A DNA stretch of 64,000 bases, from NCBI GenBank assembly GCA_028023455.1, contig JAQFVV010012572.1, positions 62,001 to 126,000 on the forward strand, written 5' to 3'. The position numbers and the translations under genes are program-made. The notes under the pieces are model-generated. The model did not search any database, was not told where the DNA came from, and was given only the letters and a program-made list of their open reading frames with translations. Positions 23,988-37,165 of the stretch are shown piece after piece (position 1 is the first letter of the stretch; each line of letters starts with the position of its first letter). The stretch is from Epiperipatus broadwayi (Eukaryota > Onychophora > Udeonychophora > Euonychophora > Peripatidae).

Positions 23988-24086
23988 GTTGTTTTTTTTT
24001 CATATGTCAAAGAGTCGACCGGGAAGCGATTCCGGGCTAGTTGCATGTAAGGCAGCTATGCTAACCACAAGGCACCAACGCTTGAT
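23988..24086 (-). mobile_element. tRNA-Gly-derived mini-SINE, copy 1
   Basis: Minus-strand element of about 99 bp that looks like a whole tRNA-Gly with an oligo-A tail. Read on the minus strand it starts ATCAAGCGTTGGTGCC, has an A-box TGTGGTTAGCATAGCTGCC, an anticodon arm with loop CTTACAT, a T-arm CCGGAATCGCTTCCCGG and ends TCTTTGACATATG plus an A tract. It is flanked by perfect 15-bp direct repeats AACAATTTATAAGTT (23973-23987 and 24087-24101), the mark of LINE-mediated retroposition. The Gly origin is inferred from similarity to animal tRNA-Gly (UCC). The anticodon here would be UAC and a functional tRNA is unlikely. Confidence 0.85.
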
Positions 24087-24401
24087 AACAATTTATAAGT
24101 TTTATTATTTTTCAACAGCATATAAACAATTTTTATCACTGCTTAAATATGTGGGAATATAATTAATGTCAGAGGATTCTTGTTCAAATATGTTACCCAG
24201 AATTATTTGAAAGCAAAGAGCCATTTTCACTAAATTTTAAATACAATTTTATTTTTCATTTATCAATGCCCATTGGAATGTTTTGTAAAAATGACTCCTT
24301 ATAAATCTGTTTACAAATAATTCTAAGTAACGTATTTGAATGATAATGTTTAGAGATTGACAATTATAAGTTAAGGTGAGATGAAAAATAGGGGAGATTG
24401 T

Positions 24402-24496
24402 CAAGCGTTGATGATCTAGCGGTTAGCATAGCTGCCTTCCAAGCAGCCGGCTCGGGGGCGCTTCCCGGTCAATGCTTTGACATATAAAAAAAAAAA
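24402..24496 (+). mobile_element. tRNA-Gly-derived mini-SINE, copy 2
   Basis: Best preserved relative of tRNA-Gly (UCC). A-box TAGCGGTTAGCATAGC, anticodon arm CTGC-CTTCCAA-GCAG giving UCC, a T-arm ending TTCCCGG, and acceptor strands CAAGCGTTGA / TCAATGCTTTGA, followed by CATAT and an A13-type tail. Near-identical flanks TAGGGGAGATTGT (24389-24401) and TAGGAGATATTGT (24497-24509) look like an aged target duplication. The T-loop has changed (GGGGGCGCTTCC in place of GGTTCGATTCC), which weakens the pol III B box. Confidence 0.8.
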
Positions 24497-26694
24497 TAGG
24501 AGATATTGTAAACTAATTTACTTTCCAGTACATCATTTAACATTCATATATATATATTATAAAAGTAGCATTATATACGCTACATTGTATAAAGAAAATA
24601 AAATCAGGCAGTTTAGTTAAATGAGAAAACGTCTTGGAAATTGGAGTAGTAAAATCACAATTAATAAAGAGAAAACTAAATATAATCAAAGATTTAGGGT
24701 GTGCCTAAAGTTTTTAGTATATGATCAAATGACAATAGTACATTTTAGCAGCTATTTAGTTCATCAATTTGGAGGTGGAATAAAGTAATTATCTATGTAT
24801 TGACTGTATTGATTAAATGAAGATAGTTAATGAGAGAAAAGGAGCTGTGACTTTGAAGTCTGTTTTTGTTAATTTTGCACACTAATAGAGTTAAGGACTG
24901 TAGTATTGCAAAAACTATAATATTTGACTGTGTATCATATTTAAACATGTGTGTGCATTAATGAAAATTATTCATGTCTGTGAAAATATAAAAATTGTGA
25001 GATACTAGCCAGGTAATTCATAACTCCACGATTTACATAGATAGGCTTAGGTTTATTTTGCCTCAGCAAACAGATTTAGCATGAGTGATTGAAATATAAC
25101 AGATTAATATATGTTAAAATTTAATATTCCTTGTGGAATAAAGCAAATAAAAAAATCGCATTAGATTTATAATGGAGAGCAGTTTTTCAATAAATAAATG
25201 AAAAAACTTATCTCATTATTTATTCCTAATAAATACATCAAACATTGCTTATGGCAGACAAATAATATTAAAACTAATATATATATATATGAAAACTGGA
25301 CCTTCTGAAATAAATCTTTTTTATTATAAAGAATTTACTTTATTTTTAATTATTAAATTTATAATATTTAAATTCGCGTATATTAAAATAAACTGAACCT
25401 TAGATGTAATTAAAGGGAATTTGAACACACGCTTTGCTGCTGCTACTTATATATATTTACCTATTTTTAAGGATTACATTTTATTTTTGTATTAGCGGAC
25501 TATATCTTTTTTTATTTTGATTTCAATAATTAGTTGGATTTTTTTTTTTTTCAAATTTTATGTCTATTTTTCATGTCTTCTCACTTCCCCCTTTATTATT
25601 TCATGCCGCTGTAAGGGGGATGTTCTTCACAATTGAGAATGACTGACTTATTGTTTATAGTTAACAAGTGATTTGAAAAGTTTGTATAATATATATGCAT
25701 ATCATTGATCTTTTATATAAGATTAACAGTAATTAAATAAAGTAGAGACATGCACAGATATGCATGTTATAAAACGGTGATTTATGCATATGAATTGCTA
25801 ATTCTATAATGTTTTAACTTTTCGATCAATAGTACTTTAAAGTAAAACAAAGAAATTAATAATAAAACAATACTACCGTTTCGATCAATTTAGTTTGCTA
25901 AAAGTACACTAAAAAAAAGTAATTGTCCAGTCCATTTTAGTACTTATGCTGTTTGTTTATTTGAGGGTCCACTTTGTAATCTGGCAATGAAGCTCCCAAT
26001 AGCATTATTTGATGATTGAGTATATTGATAAATTGGATTTTTATATTCGAATATTTTATATTTGATTATCATTAAATAAACTATAAGATAAAAGAGAGAT
26101 GCATAAATTTAAGCTAATCCACTATTCCATTAATGCAGCTCTTTTAAAATGTGGTCAATGAGAAAAATAAATTTCTTCTTTTTCTTTTTGTTTAAAATTT
26201 TATTTTGGTTTATAAGTTCAAAAATTAATAAGTAGGTACTTGAATTATTAAAAATTCTGGAGATAAACTTTTCTGCTATAATTCAGTTCAAGAGCTTAGA
26301 TTGTTTCTCCCCATATATTTCTTTCCCGCCTTTAATCTATCAGACTATTAAATTCAACAAAATTTTTTCTATTCCCACATTCTACATCATATCCTTTAAA
26401 TAAAACTAATTATAACAAATAAAAAAAGACAAAATTTTGCACATTAATATTTTTCTTTTAAAATAATAATAACCAATCAGATGATTTATTTTCTTTTTGC
26501 ATTTATCGCCGAGATTAAGCATTATCATATATTTATATTTATATAACAAAACAAATAAATGTATGGGTTTGTGTGTATGTTTTTTTCTGTCTATTCCACA
26601 TGCATACATATACTTTCACTCTCCTTATGACCAGATTATCTATTCATAGTCAAGATAAAATTATAATTATTATTTTAACTGAAACACAGGCGTA

Positions 26695-26809
26695 ATATAT
26701 ACCATGTGTCTATATATGTAATATAGGGTATATGAGCACAGACTTTCACATGACCCACCACTCTCCATTCTATCTAATAACACTGATACACTCAAGCTTA
26801 TTTACATAT
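26695..26809 (+). mobile_element. Family A fragment
   Basis: Starts with the terminal ACCATGTGTCTATATATGTA and ATAGGGTATATGAGCACAGA, continues to AACACTGATACACTCAAG and then breaks off exactly where the family C palindrome begins. Only the first part of the repeat is present. Confidence 0.75.
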
Positions 26810-27320
26810 GTAAATAAGCATTTATTTTATATAGCACTATGTTTATAATTGTAATACCTTTAAAGATTAGCCTTTCAAGCTATTATGCATTTGCTTTTTA
26901 TGAGTGTTAATAATAAATAAATACTTTCATTCCCAACACAAGATATAGTATTTATGAAAGAATAAAATGAATCCACTTATTCTTTACAACCCATATGTTT
27001 AAGTTTCATTTGAGAGTGATGTTTAGTAAATCCCAGATAATTTCATCTACGTCATTCATTCAGATATCATAAACAGTAATTTAAAATCAGTGGTTTATCC
27101 TCATGCTTTCATTTCCAGTACTTAAGATTTATCCATATATAAGCATTTGGGTTGGAAAGAATAAGTGGATTCATTTTATTCTTTCATAAATACTATGTCT
27201 CGTGTGTTGGGAATGAAAGTATTCATTTATTATTAACACTCGTAAGCACAATAGCTTGAAAGGCTGATCTTTAAATGTATTACAATTATAAACATAACGC
27301 TATATAAAATAAATGCTTAA
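26810..27320. mobile_element. Family C foldback element
   Basis: The left arm 26811-27010 (ATAAGCATTTATTTTATATA, GTTTATAATTGTAATACCTT, TTAGCCTTTCAAGCTATT, AATACTTTCATTCCCAACAC, GAATCCACTTATTCTTTACA) is mirrored by 27150-27320 (GGAAAGAATAAGTGGATTCA, GTGTTGGGAATGAAAGTATT, TAGCTTGAAAGGCTGATCTT, ATATAAAATAAATGCTTAA), with a loop of about 140 bp. There is no coding frame. A half copy lies at 23455. Confidence 0.8.
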
Positions 27321-27437
27321 GATGATTTTAATAAATCAATAATTTTTATCAGTTCAATAATTACATTTTTAGTTTATCAGCATTAAGACAGAGAATATAT
27401 TTATTTTTGATCAATTCTTTTTTAATATTTTATTTAG

Positions 27438-27500
27438 ATGATAGAGTTACACCACTGTGTAATATAACTGACATGAGTGGTTGCTTTTACAATCAGTCTC
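27438..27500 (+). CDS. DEG/ENaC sodium channel subunit, exon 3 seen (63-nt thumb exon)
   Basis: Small exon with acceptor TTATTTAG and donor GTAAGT, phase 1 on both sides. The split codon with the previous exon gives Asp 100, followed by DRVTPLCNITDMSGCFYNQS (residues 101-120). This follows ...YLPG in the family pattern P-G-D-x-x-x-x-x-C-x-x-x-x-x-x-x-C, so two more conserved thumb cysteines are supplied (107 and 115). NIT (108) and NQS (118) are N-glycosylation sequons. The exon is too short to be found by frame length and rests on phase, splice sites and family pattern, which all agree. Confidence 0.9.
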
Positions 27501-28154
27501 GTAAGTATTAACAAAGTTTATTTTGTGTATACATAATTTTTATGTTATTTTTTATGAACTAAGTTTTTATTTATATTGATATATATATATAGTTAATTTT
27601 GTTAATATCATATATATAAATTAATTTAAAGCTTTCAGCAGATTTATAGATGTAAACATGTATAAAGTAATAAATAATGAAATGTAATTTAATTCTTTAC
27701 AAGAATCTAGATAAAATTTCAACTAGGGTGTAACTAGGCAAATAACCAATTCAAATTACAATGCATGCTGGAACTTTATTATCTAGAAATAGTAATAGTA
27801 TTTGTATGATTTATATCAAGACAAAAATAAAATCACTTTTAACTTAATACTCTATCTGATATAAGAGTTGTAAGTCAGACATAAATATTCTATATATAAA
27901 AGAACTGAAATATAACAACTTATTTGAAATTTATGAGCAATTAAATCTCCCCTGCAAAAATTTATATATATTAATTTAAGGGTTTTTGTGAACTTATAGA
28001 TGTATATTAAAATGTAATCGTCTTTTTCTTATAATAAACTACGTGAAATTTTAGTAATATAACTAAACAATCAATAAAAACTGGAAATACAAGTTAAAAC
28101 TATAACATTTTTTTTTAAATAACATGTAATTATTGTTCATACTTAATTACAAGA

Positions 28155-30450
28155 TATTAAAGCTTGTAGAGGAATTGGCAATCCTCACTGTTTATAACTT
28201 ACAAGCTTAAGAGATAGGGTCATGTGATCTATGAATTGATCTATGACTTTTATTTTGACTATTTATAGTCTCTGCCAAAAAGTCTTATGCAATTTTATAT
28301 TGCTATGACTACTACTATATGGCATGGCTGAAGATCTATCAGCCCCATATAGCTATTTGAGTTGGATAGCTGGGTTTGAAGACATGTACATGTCTGAAAA
28401 TTTCAGATTTTCCACTCAATAGATAACTTTTAGCTGAGTGCTTAGCTTTGGGTTGGTATTTTTAGATCTAGTGTCTGAACCTACCCTGACACCTCTCTGA
28501 GGAGTGCCAAAGCACGAAACCATGGTCAGGGGTTTGGGGAGGGGTTCCTGACAGAGATATTTTAAGTGCTGGCTCTGGCTAAGCATTTATCATAAAGCTT
28601 GTAGAGGAATTGGCAATCCTCACTGTTTATAACTTACAAGCTTAAGAGATAGGGTCATGTGATCTATGAATTGATCTATGACTTTTATTTTGACTATTTA
28701 TAGTCTCTGCCAAAAAGTCTTATGCAATTTTATATTGCTATGACTACTACTATATGGCATGGCTGAAGATCTATCAGCCCCATATAGCTATTTGAGTTGG
28801 ATAGCTGGGTTTGAAGACATGTCATGTCTGAAAATTTCAGATTTTCCACTCAATAGATAACTTTTAGCTGAGTGCTTAGCTTTGGGTTGGTATTTTTAGA
28901 TCTAGTGTCTGAACCTACCCTGACACCTCTCTGAGGAGTGCCAAAGCACGAAACCATGGTCAGGGGTTTGGGGAGGGGTTCCTGACAGAGATATTTTAAG
29001 TGCTGGCTCTGGCTAAGCATTTATCATAAAGCTTGTAGAGGAATTGGCAATCCTCACTGTTTATAACTTACAAGCTTAAGAGATAGGGATAGGGTCATGT
29101 GATCTATGAATTGATCTATGACTTTTATTTTGACTTTTTATAGTCTCTGCCAAAAAGTCTTATGCAATTTTATATTGCTATGACTACTACTATATGGCAT
29201 GGCTGAAGATCTATCAGCCCCATATAGCTATTTGAGTTGGATAGCTGGGTTTGAAGACATGTACATGTCTGAAAATTTCAGATTTTCCACTCAATAGATA
29301 ACTTTTAGCTGAGTGCTTAGCTTTGGGTTGGTATTTTTAGATCTAGTGTCTGAACCTACCCTGACACCTCTCTGAGGAGTGCCAAAGCACGAAACCATGG
29401 TCAGGGGTTTGGGGAGGGGTTCCTGACAGAGATATTTTAAGTGCTGGCTCTGGCTAAGCATTTATCATAAAGCTTGTAGAGGAATTGGCAATCCTCACTG
29501 TTTATAACTTACAAGCTTAAGAGATAGGGTCATGTGATCTATGAATTGATCTATGACTTTTATTTTGACTATTTATAGTCTCTGCCAAAAAGTCTTATGC
29601 AATTTTATATTGCTATGACTACTACTATATGGCATGGCTGAAGATCTATCAGCCCCATATAGCTATTTGAGTTGGATAGCTGGGTTTGAAGACATGTCAT
29701 GTCTGAAAATTTCAGATTTTCCACTCAATAGATAACTTTTAGCTGAGTGCTTAGCTTTGGGTTGGTATTTTTAGATCTAGTGTCTGAACCTACCCTGACA
29801 CCTCTCTGAGGAGTGCCAAAGCACGAAACCATGGTCAGGGGTTTGGGGAGGGGTTCCTGACAGAGATATTTTAAGTGCTGGCTCTGGCTAAGCATTTATC
29901 ATAAAGCTTGTAGAGGAATTGGCAATCCTCACTGTTTATAACTTACAAGCTTAAGAAATAGGGATAGGGTCATGTGATCTATGAATTGATCTATGACTTT
30001 TATTTTGACTTTTTATAGTCTCTGCCAAAAAGTCTTATGCAATTTTATATTGCTATGACTACTACTATATGGCATGGCTGAAGATCTATCAGCCCCATAT
30101 AGCTATTTGAGTTGGATAGCTGGGTTTGAAGACATGTACATGTCTGAAAATTTCAGATTTTCCACTCAATAGATAACTTTTAGCTGAGTGCTTAGCTTTG
30201 GGTTGGTATTTTTAGATCTAGTGTCTGAACCTACCCTGACACCTCTCTGAGGAGTGCCAAAGCACGAAACCATGGTCAGGGGTTTGGGGAGGGGTTCCTG
30301 ACAGAGATATTTTAAGTGCTGGCTCTGGCTAAGCATTTATCATAAAGCTTGTAGAGGAATTGGCAATCCTCACTGTTTATAACTTACAAGCTTAAGAGAT
30401 AGGGTCATGTGATCTATGAATTGATCTATGACTTTTATTTTGACTATTTA
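28155..30450. repeat. 435-bp tandem repeat array, 5.2 units, with higher-order structure
   Basis: Units begin at the AGCTTGTAGAGGAATTGGCA block at 28161, 28596, 29030, 29471, 29905 and 30346 (partial to 30450). Lengths are 435, 434, 441, 434 and 441. The 441-bp units carry an extra ATAGGG; the 434-bp units lack TA in GACATGT(A)CATGTCTG. Units therefore run A-B-C-B-C, that is, an 875-bp dimer repeated twice. Unit identity is very high by eye. The unit contains the family E block TTTTTAGATCTAGTGTCTGA also seen at 7690-8480. It has no open frame, and may be a single intronic minisatellite or a short satellite outpost. Confidence 0.95.
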
Positions 30451-33400
30451 TTAATGGTCTTCATTTCTTAATAAGTAAAATCAAATACACTTAATGGTAT
30501 GAATGTTTAAACATATACCTTAATTATACTGATGCATTAATTTCCACTTACAATATATTTAATATTATTACACATAAATACAGAACATCCTATTAACTTT
30601 TATCCATGAGCAGCAAGTAGAAATATATAAAAATGATGATAATTTCAAAGCACCTTTTATTACAACCTAGCATTGAAATTAATTAAATAGTAACAAATAT
30701 AAGTTAATGATACAGTAAAGCACAGTTTAAAGTTAGAATTAAAAACTGATTTTCTATTTGAGCTATGGGAATTTTGGAGAGTATTCTTATGATACAATTA
30801 TACATTACAATAAGACACTAGGTTTAAACCACTTTTCAAGCAGGGGTTCTTTTGAAAAGAAAAATGAACCCAAAATAAATGAAAAAATCTTCTAACAACA
30901 CCCTTTATATTTATGGCTTACATAATGATGTTATTTCTATAACAAATAAAATCTATGCCAAGAATAATGACAATAATAGGGAGTAAATACTCTATTCTTT
31001 TCTTGGAACAAATAAATAAAACAAATAAAGAAATTGTATATTGTGAACCTTTATGGGTTAAAGGATAATGGTTTAAAAACATGTTATTTTGATTAATATT
31101 CAAGTCTCGGATATATACATATTTATTTCTTGCTTACACAGTCTTCTCTCTTTATAAAATATAAAAATATAAGTATCAATTATAATAATCTTCCCTATAC
31201 ATTTCATCATCATTATTAATCTTCCCTATATATTTCATCATCATTATTATTATGCAAATAATTAATCATAATTACAAATCTAATTACAGAATTATTCTAT
31301 ATTAAATTAAAAGTAATGCAATGAGAAAATATTGAAAACATTAAAGATAAATTTAATGCAATTTCAATTTTTATTTTCAATATAACAGTTGCCTTTAACA
31401 CGAACATTTACTTGCCAATAAAAAAAATTAACGTTATATTTAATGTTTACAATATTTTTTCTATGTATGAAGAAGTATTAGTATTACTTTTAATGATGTA
31501 GATACATAAAGAATACTACAACTTTTTATCAATGTTAACATGCTATCATCTTTACATTTGTTTTTAAGCAATCATCTGTATTATCAAAATGTTAATTGGA
31601 TTCCAAGGATTCTAAAATAAGCAGTTATCATTAAATCTTTTTTCCAATATATCAATTTTCCTTTCTTTATTCCTGTATTTAAATTTAAAATTTAAATATT
31701 CAAATAGGAAAATTACTTTATACTTTTATTATCCAGTTATTCCTAGTAAATATAATATAGTTTCCTTTTTCACTGCAGCATATTTTATTTTCAATATGAG
31801 ATATTGATATATTTGTCTCTTTTTAGGTGAATTGTACAATAGGTTATATAGATTTTGAAGTCATTTCTTTTCTTTATAAAATTAATAGACTTCTTTATCC
31901 AAACTGTGTGTTTATTTATTCTATTTTTCTTAGTGATTTTAGAATACTTATTTAGCACATAAGATAATTTTTTTGAAAAAACGTAATGGATTTTCTTTCT
32001 ATAATGAGAACTGGTTTCTTAAGGGTTTACTTTATTTAGCAAAGCATGTTAATTTTTCAATAGAACAATTAAGAGAATGATACACTTCGGCAGATTTAAA
32101 GAATAAAAGTGCTAAAATAAAATATTATTTCAGAATTTTACATTTTTTATGACAGTTTTTGTTGGTTTTTATCAAGAAAAAGCTTAATTGATTGTCCCAC
32201 TTCCTTATATAATAATCCAAAGCTTTCTAATCATAGTTTTTCATTTTTCAACTAATTATATATGCAAGAATCAAAGATTAATTTTTTGCTGTATTTAATA
32301 TAAAAAAAAAAAGTTTATTACAAGGTTTAAGAACTAACAAATTTAATATTTTTTAATTATTGTCATAGAGATTATTATTTTATTTTGTAATTTATTTTCA
32401 ATGTTTGAGAATTAGCAATTAATTGACTCCATATTTTGTGTACATATAGATGTAAATGTCAATTTTCCATACATAAACATACTTTAAGTATATTTATATT
32501 GTTAATGGCTAAACGTTAGTAAATTTGCCTACAGATTAAGAAAAAAAAATTAATTATTCACTTTAGTCAATCAATTATTAATTGATTATCACAAAATATT
32601 ACTATAAATATAGGTTTAATATTTATATGTATTAAATTTTTTTTTAATTAAATACATTCTTTACTAGGTTTTTTCTTTATATTGTACATAGTTGTTCACT
32701 GTTTATGATGTCTCACTAACCATGATTTCAGCAAGCTATGATTTGAAAAAATATTTTTAATATTAAAAATTTGTAAAATTAAATTCATAAATTTTGTTTA
32801 CATGCCCATGGGTATAAGCATTATTATGGAACAAGTATATACTCTTCTTTCTTTTCAATCTAAATCTTTTTTATAACTGTATTATTCTATTTTTTATTAT
32901 TTATTTTTTTGTTGATATGTTAATGTGTACATTTTTAATTCATATTACATTGAAGATGCGTGTGCATCCGCTAAACATATATAATATATAGGATTTGTGA
33001 CTATCCATGGTTTCAGATATCTAATAGAAAGCTTAAAACCAAATGCAGTAAATACATTTAATTGACATTAAAAAAAATTACTGTCTTTTCAATATGCTGA
33101 CAATATTAGTGTACGATTCTTATTTTTTAGAAAACCATCAAGTATAAAATGATTATTTATATTTGCTTAGAACTTATAGAATGACCAAATAATGTTAATA
33201 CATGTTACATTTAAATTTACACCAAGTGTAAACAATGTTTCAGTCAATACAGTCAACAAATAAATAAATATAAGACTAAGTTAATTCTACTTATTTTAAG
33301 GTATTTATCAATAAATTATAATAAATAATAAAAATAGAATGCAACAGCTATATAAACGGGTGTATATTAACAATAGTTACACATTAAAAGCCTTTTTTAG

Positions 33401-33456
33401 CATATGGTTTTGCACCCTTTGTAAATGTTAAATCATCTATTTTAAGGTTATGTGAT

Positions 33457-33483
33457 GTGATGTGATGTGATGCACTGTGATTT
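33457..33483. repeat. (GTGAT)n short tandem repeat
   Basis: Four to five GTGAT units within GTGATGTGATGTGATGTGAT, followed by a degenerate copy. Confidence 0.8.
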
Positions 33484-33756
33484 CTTCTTATATGGAGTTG
33501 GGGAATCTCTCAGCAACTATGTCCAGAGAAACCTGTTAGCCACATTATCTTCCCTTTCCATTTCCCACCCTAAGTTTCTCCATATTCTGCTCCATCTCAT
33601 TTCCACAACATAATCTTTTTTTAACTCCATAGCCTTCATATCTAAATCCCCCTTATCTGTTCCCAAACCCAGCATAAAAACCAATAACCCACTTTCTGTA
33701 TAATCACTTTGTTTATATTTGGTCTTCCATAACTTCATTATTTAATCAATTATTAA

Positions 33757-34352
33757 TATATAGAGTATATGAGCACAGACTTTCACATGACTCACCACTC
33801 TCCACACTATCTCATAACACTGATACACTTGAACACATATATGTTGAAAAGATAAATAATCACCAATATATGTATTTCATGCTAAACCAGAAATCATCAG
33901 TTGGTCCAGATTACCATCTCTACACATATACATTGTAAGTGCTCAGATATATATTAAGATAGCCAAACCTCATACTTTAATGGATAGACATCAATCTATT
34001 CCACACTCCAACTCTTCAACCGTCCATCCAATTGAAAATCTGATGATGAAATGCTCAAAGGCTACTCTGAGGCCAAGATTCTTGTCCATTAAAGTATGAG
34101 GTTTGGCTATCTTAATATGTATCTGAGCACTTATAGCATATATGTGTAGAGATCGTAATCTGGACCAACTGATGATTGCTGGTTTAGCATGAAATACATA
34201 TATTGGTGATTACTAATCTTTTCAACATATATGTGTTCAAGTGTATCAGTGTTATGAGATAGTGTGGAGAGTGGTGGGTCGTGTGAAAGTCTGTGCTCAT
34301 ATACCCTATATATTACATATATAGACACAGGTATATAATAAGCCTGTGTTTC
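33757..34352. mobile_element. Family A foldback, long arms
   Basis: Left arm 33762-33988 (AGTATATGAGCACAGACTTT to CCTCATACTTTAATGGATAG) and right arm 34084-34310, its reverse complement with few mismatches, around a loop of about 95 bp. The right side extends into GACACAGGTATATAATAAGC CTGTGTTTCA, the same outer end found at 26695, 38145 and 47520. Short frames on the minus strand are shadows of this repeat. Confidence 0.85.
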
Positions 34353-36854
34353 ACTTATTAACCAATTATTGCAAATAGAATACTATCTAGTATTCTATAT
34401 TGGAAATAAAATAACCATAATAACAAAATGAACATCAGTATAATATAATAAAACCTTTATATTAAAATCTAATATAACTTCAAAGAATTTATTAGATAAC
34501 ATAATAATATACAAAATAAATAATACAAACGTTATACAATTTATGAACAAATAACAATAATTCAATATTTAAATAATAACTACAGCACTTTTTAAACTTT
34601 CATATTGTTAATATTACCTGATATCTAACAAGATATTGATTTTAAATTGTAACTGTAAAAATTTCTGTAGATGGTAGCCATGCCTTAAGACAGCTATAGC
34701 TGTCCTTATTTTTTGTTGGTATAAAAATGCAGAATTAATTCCAGGATTTTATTATATATATATATTCTTACATTATTTTCTGTGTTTTCAGTTTATTCTT
34801 TAACAATCATAGATATTTCCAAGGTGGAAGTATTTTAAAGCTCTCAAATCATTATATTTTATTGTCTCCCATCAAACTGTACTTGTTTTTAAATTTTATG
34901 TATCATGGATTGAAAGATATTTTAGAATTTTAATATTAATATAATATCGAAAGCATCTCCAACTTTCCATAAGCTTTGTGCAAGAGTTTCTTAAACTTGG
35001 TAACTTTCTATGTACTTTAATATGAGTAAATAATATATGTAAAACATTTATGCTCTTTTATTTTCAGTACTTTTACTAACCACTCAGTGATACCTAGAGA
35101 TGGTTTTACATAAACAATCACTATTATTATGATGGAGTTGGTTGATTTTTATTTATAATTTATCCACAAACTATTTTAATAACTAATCATCTCAATATAC
35201 TAAATCATTGTGATGTTATAAATCTGATTTATAGTTATTATTTCTATCAGCATTTACTTTGTGTCTAGTAAATTAGTTTTAAAATAAAGTTGTAACTGTA
35301 TTAAACAATAACATGTAGACAATAAAATAAAAAATTTTGCAAATTAATAATATTAATGAACAATTAAATAACTATAAAAAATAAATTATATAGACAATTG
35401 TTTATGAGTTCAAATAATATCTGAAATCAAAGTTATAAACCAAGAACAATAGTCCTCCAAGCACCAAGAACAACAGTCCTCCATGCATAAGCCCTTAATT
35501 CGGCACTTCCAATATTATGTTAAGCATTGCAAGGCAAATAATTGATAATAAACTAAAAATAATTGAAACATTACTCTGTCGCTCAGTGTTACAATATAAA
35601 TAGTATTATTCATTGGCTACATTTCCTTTTAGATAACATTGTGTCTTATTATCCAATATATAATAAAATGTCTATTGTTTGAAATCTCAGAAAAAGAATG
35701 CCTCTAAAAGAAAATGCTAGTCAATCTAAACATCAGACATTAATAAATTATATAGATTTCAAAATTAAGTATGCAAACCAGATGTTTTACTATAAATTCG
35801 ACACAAATTGCAAATGCTTTCAATATGCTTTGCTTATCCTTTTTGTTTTTCATACATTTATATTTCAATTAGAATATCTTGAAAACCAGTGATTTGGTTG
35901 TTCTTTCTTTTTGAGAATTTTTATTTTTTATCGATTTTCCACCCTATTTTCTTTTCACCATATAACTTATTAGAATGCCACCTACTTTTTCATATTCCAT
36001 TCATTCCATGCATTAACCAGGTTTATTATTAGAGCATCATACTCTCAAAACATTTCTTTTTACTTTTATATATGATAAAATATAAATAATGTAATAATTG
36101 TGAATATTTTAGAAATATATTTGGGGGGGAGGGTTCATAAGATAGCTAAAACAGAGCCTGTTGAAGATTCAAAGTTTTCTGACAGTATAAAAAGTAAATT
36201 AGGTACAATTACTGAACTACCAAAGGAGGATTAGAAAATTAATTTATTGACAAAAAAAATTATAATCACCAAGTTGCTAAATTAATTTCAAAACTTGGTA
36301 CTAATAATTATCTTAAATATAATTCCTCCTATGTAAAGATTATAACTCAAATGAAATAGAAAAGTGGTAAGTTTTTATGTCCTATGAGATCAATTTTGTT
36401 ACACATGTTGTACTGTAAATTTTTTATATGTGATGATAAATATGATTTCTTTGAGAAGTATTAGTTTTATTGAAGCTGCTAACACTGTAACATATACAGT
36501 GATAATTTATTAATATAAAAGCTGAGCCTTACACTTCATTAGCAATGAATTCCATTCTTATTTATAGATATTATTAGCTAGCTTATATGTTTATTTATTT
36601 ATAATTAATAGTGTACAAATATGAACTGATTGCCTATTCTTAGTGACTATCTTGCAATAAATCATACTACTTCTATTAAACAATAATAATTGATTATCAT
36701 AAGAAGAATTGTGTCATTTTTCACTTTTCTTTTAGCAAATTTTTATAACATCTTGATTTTAATACATTTGTTAATATATTTGTTAAATATACTTCAACTT
36801 TCCATTCTTGAACCATTCGAATGTGTGGTGCAGTGAGGTTTTTAAGTATATAAT

Positions 36855-36985
36855 GCCCATGAAAAATAGGTACAAATTGTATTAATAATTCTACATGGAT
36901 ATTTTGTATGGTGTAGTCCAATAGCAAGAGTATCAGATTCTGGAGCATAAAGCCCTCAATTTGATGCCAAATCTGGCACTTCTAG
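36855..36985 (+). repeat. Possible decayed tRNA-derived SINE head
   Basis: GGTGTAGTCCAATAGCAAGA, GTATCAGATTCTGGAGCATA AAGCCCTCAATTTGATGCC has the order of a tRNA-like A box (TAGTCCAATAGCA) followed about 35 bases later by a degraded B box (CAATTTGATGCC). No tail or target duplication was identified. It could be chance. Confidence 0.35.
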
Positions 36986-37067
36986 CTCTTGAATTTCTTT
37001 AAACATCCCAGAAATAAAGTCATTCACATTATTCATTATTTATTTAATAGATACATTTATTAATTTA

Positions 37068-37165
37068 AAGTTTATATCTGGATTTGAAATTATTTGTTAA
37101 TCTCTAATCTAAAGTTTATATCTGGACTTGAAATTATTTGTTAATCTTTAATCTAATGAATGATT
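37068..37165. repeat. 49-bp direct tandem duplication
   Basis: AAAGTTTATATCTGGATTTG AAATTATTTGTTAATCTCTAATCT is repeated once with two changes. Confidence 0.85.

Larger units (their letters stand above)
23923..27437 (+). other. Intron B (3.5 kb)
   Basis: Phase 1 intron. It holds two mini-SINEs, a family A fragment and the family C foldback, listed separately. The remaining stretch 24510-26690 is AT-rich with no recognised gene, apart from a 9-11 unit AT run near 25280 and poly-T tracts. Confidence 0.8.

Noticed and set aside
24402-24496. Functional tRNA-Gly gene
   Set aside because: T-loop consensus is damaged, the copy has an A tail and flanking direct repeats, and relatives with the same ends have other anticodons; it is a retroposon.
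28155-30450. CRISPR-like array
   Set aside because: Contiguous 435-bp units without spacers in a eukaryotic intron.
34131-34328. Similar short frames (LSHDPPL, DTLEHIYVEK, FMLNQQSS) at 7.5, 34.1, 47.5 and 48.6 kb
   Set aside because: They are the same strand of family A repeats; similarity reflects repeat copies, not a protein family.
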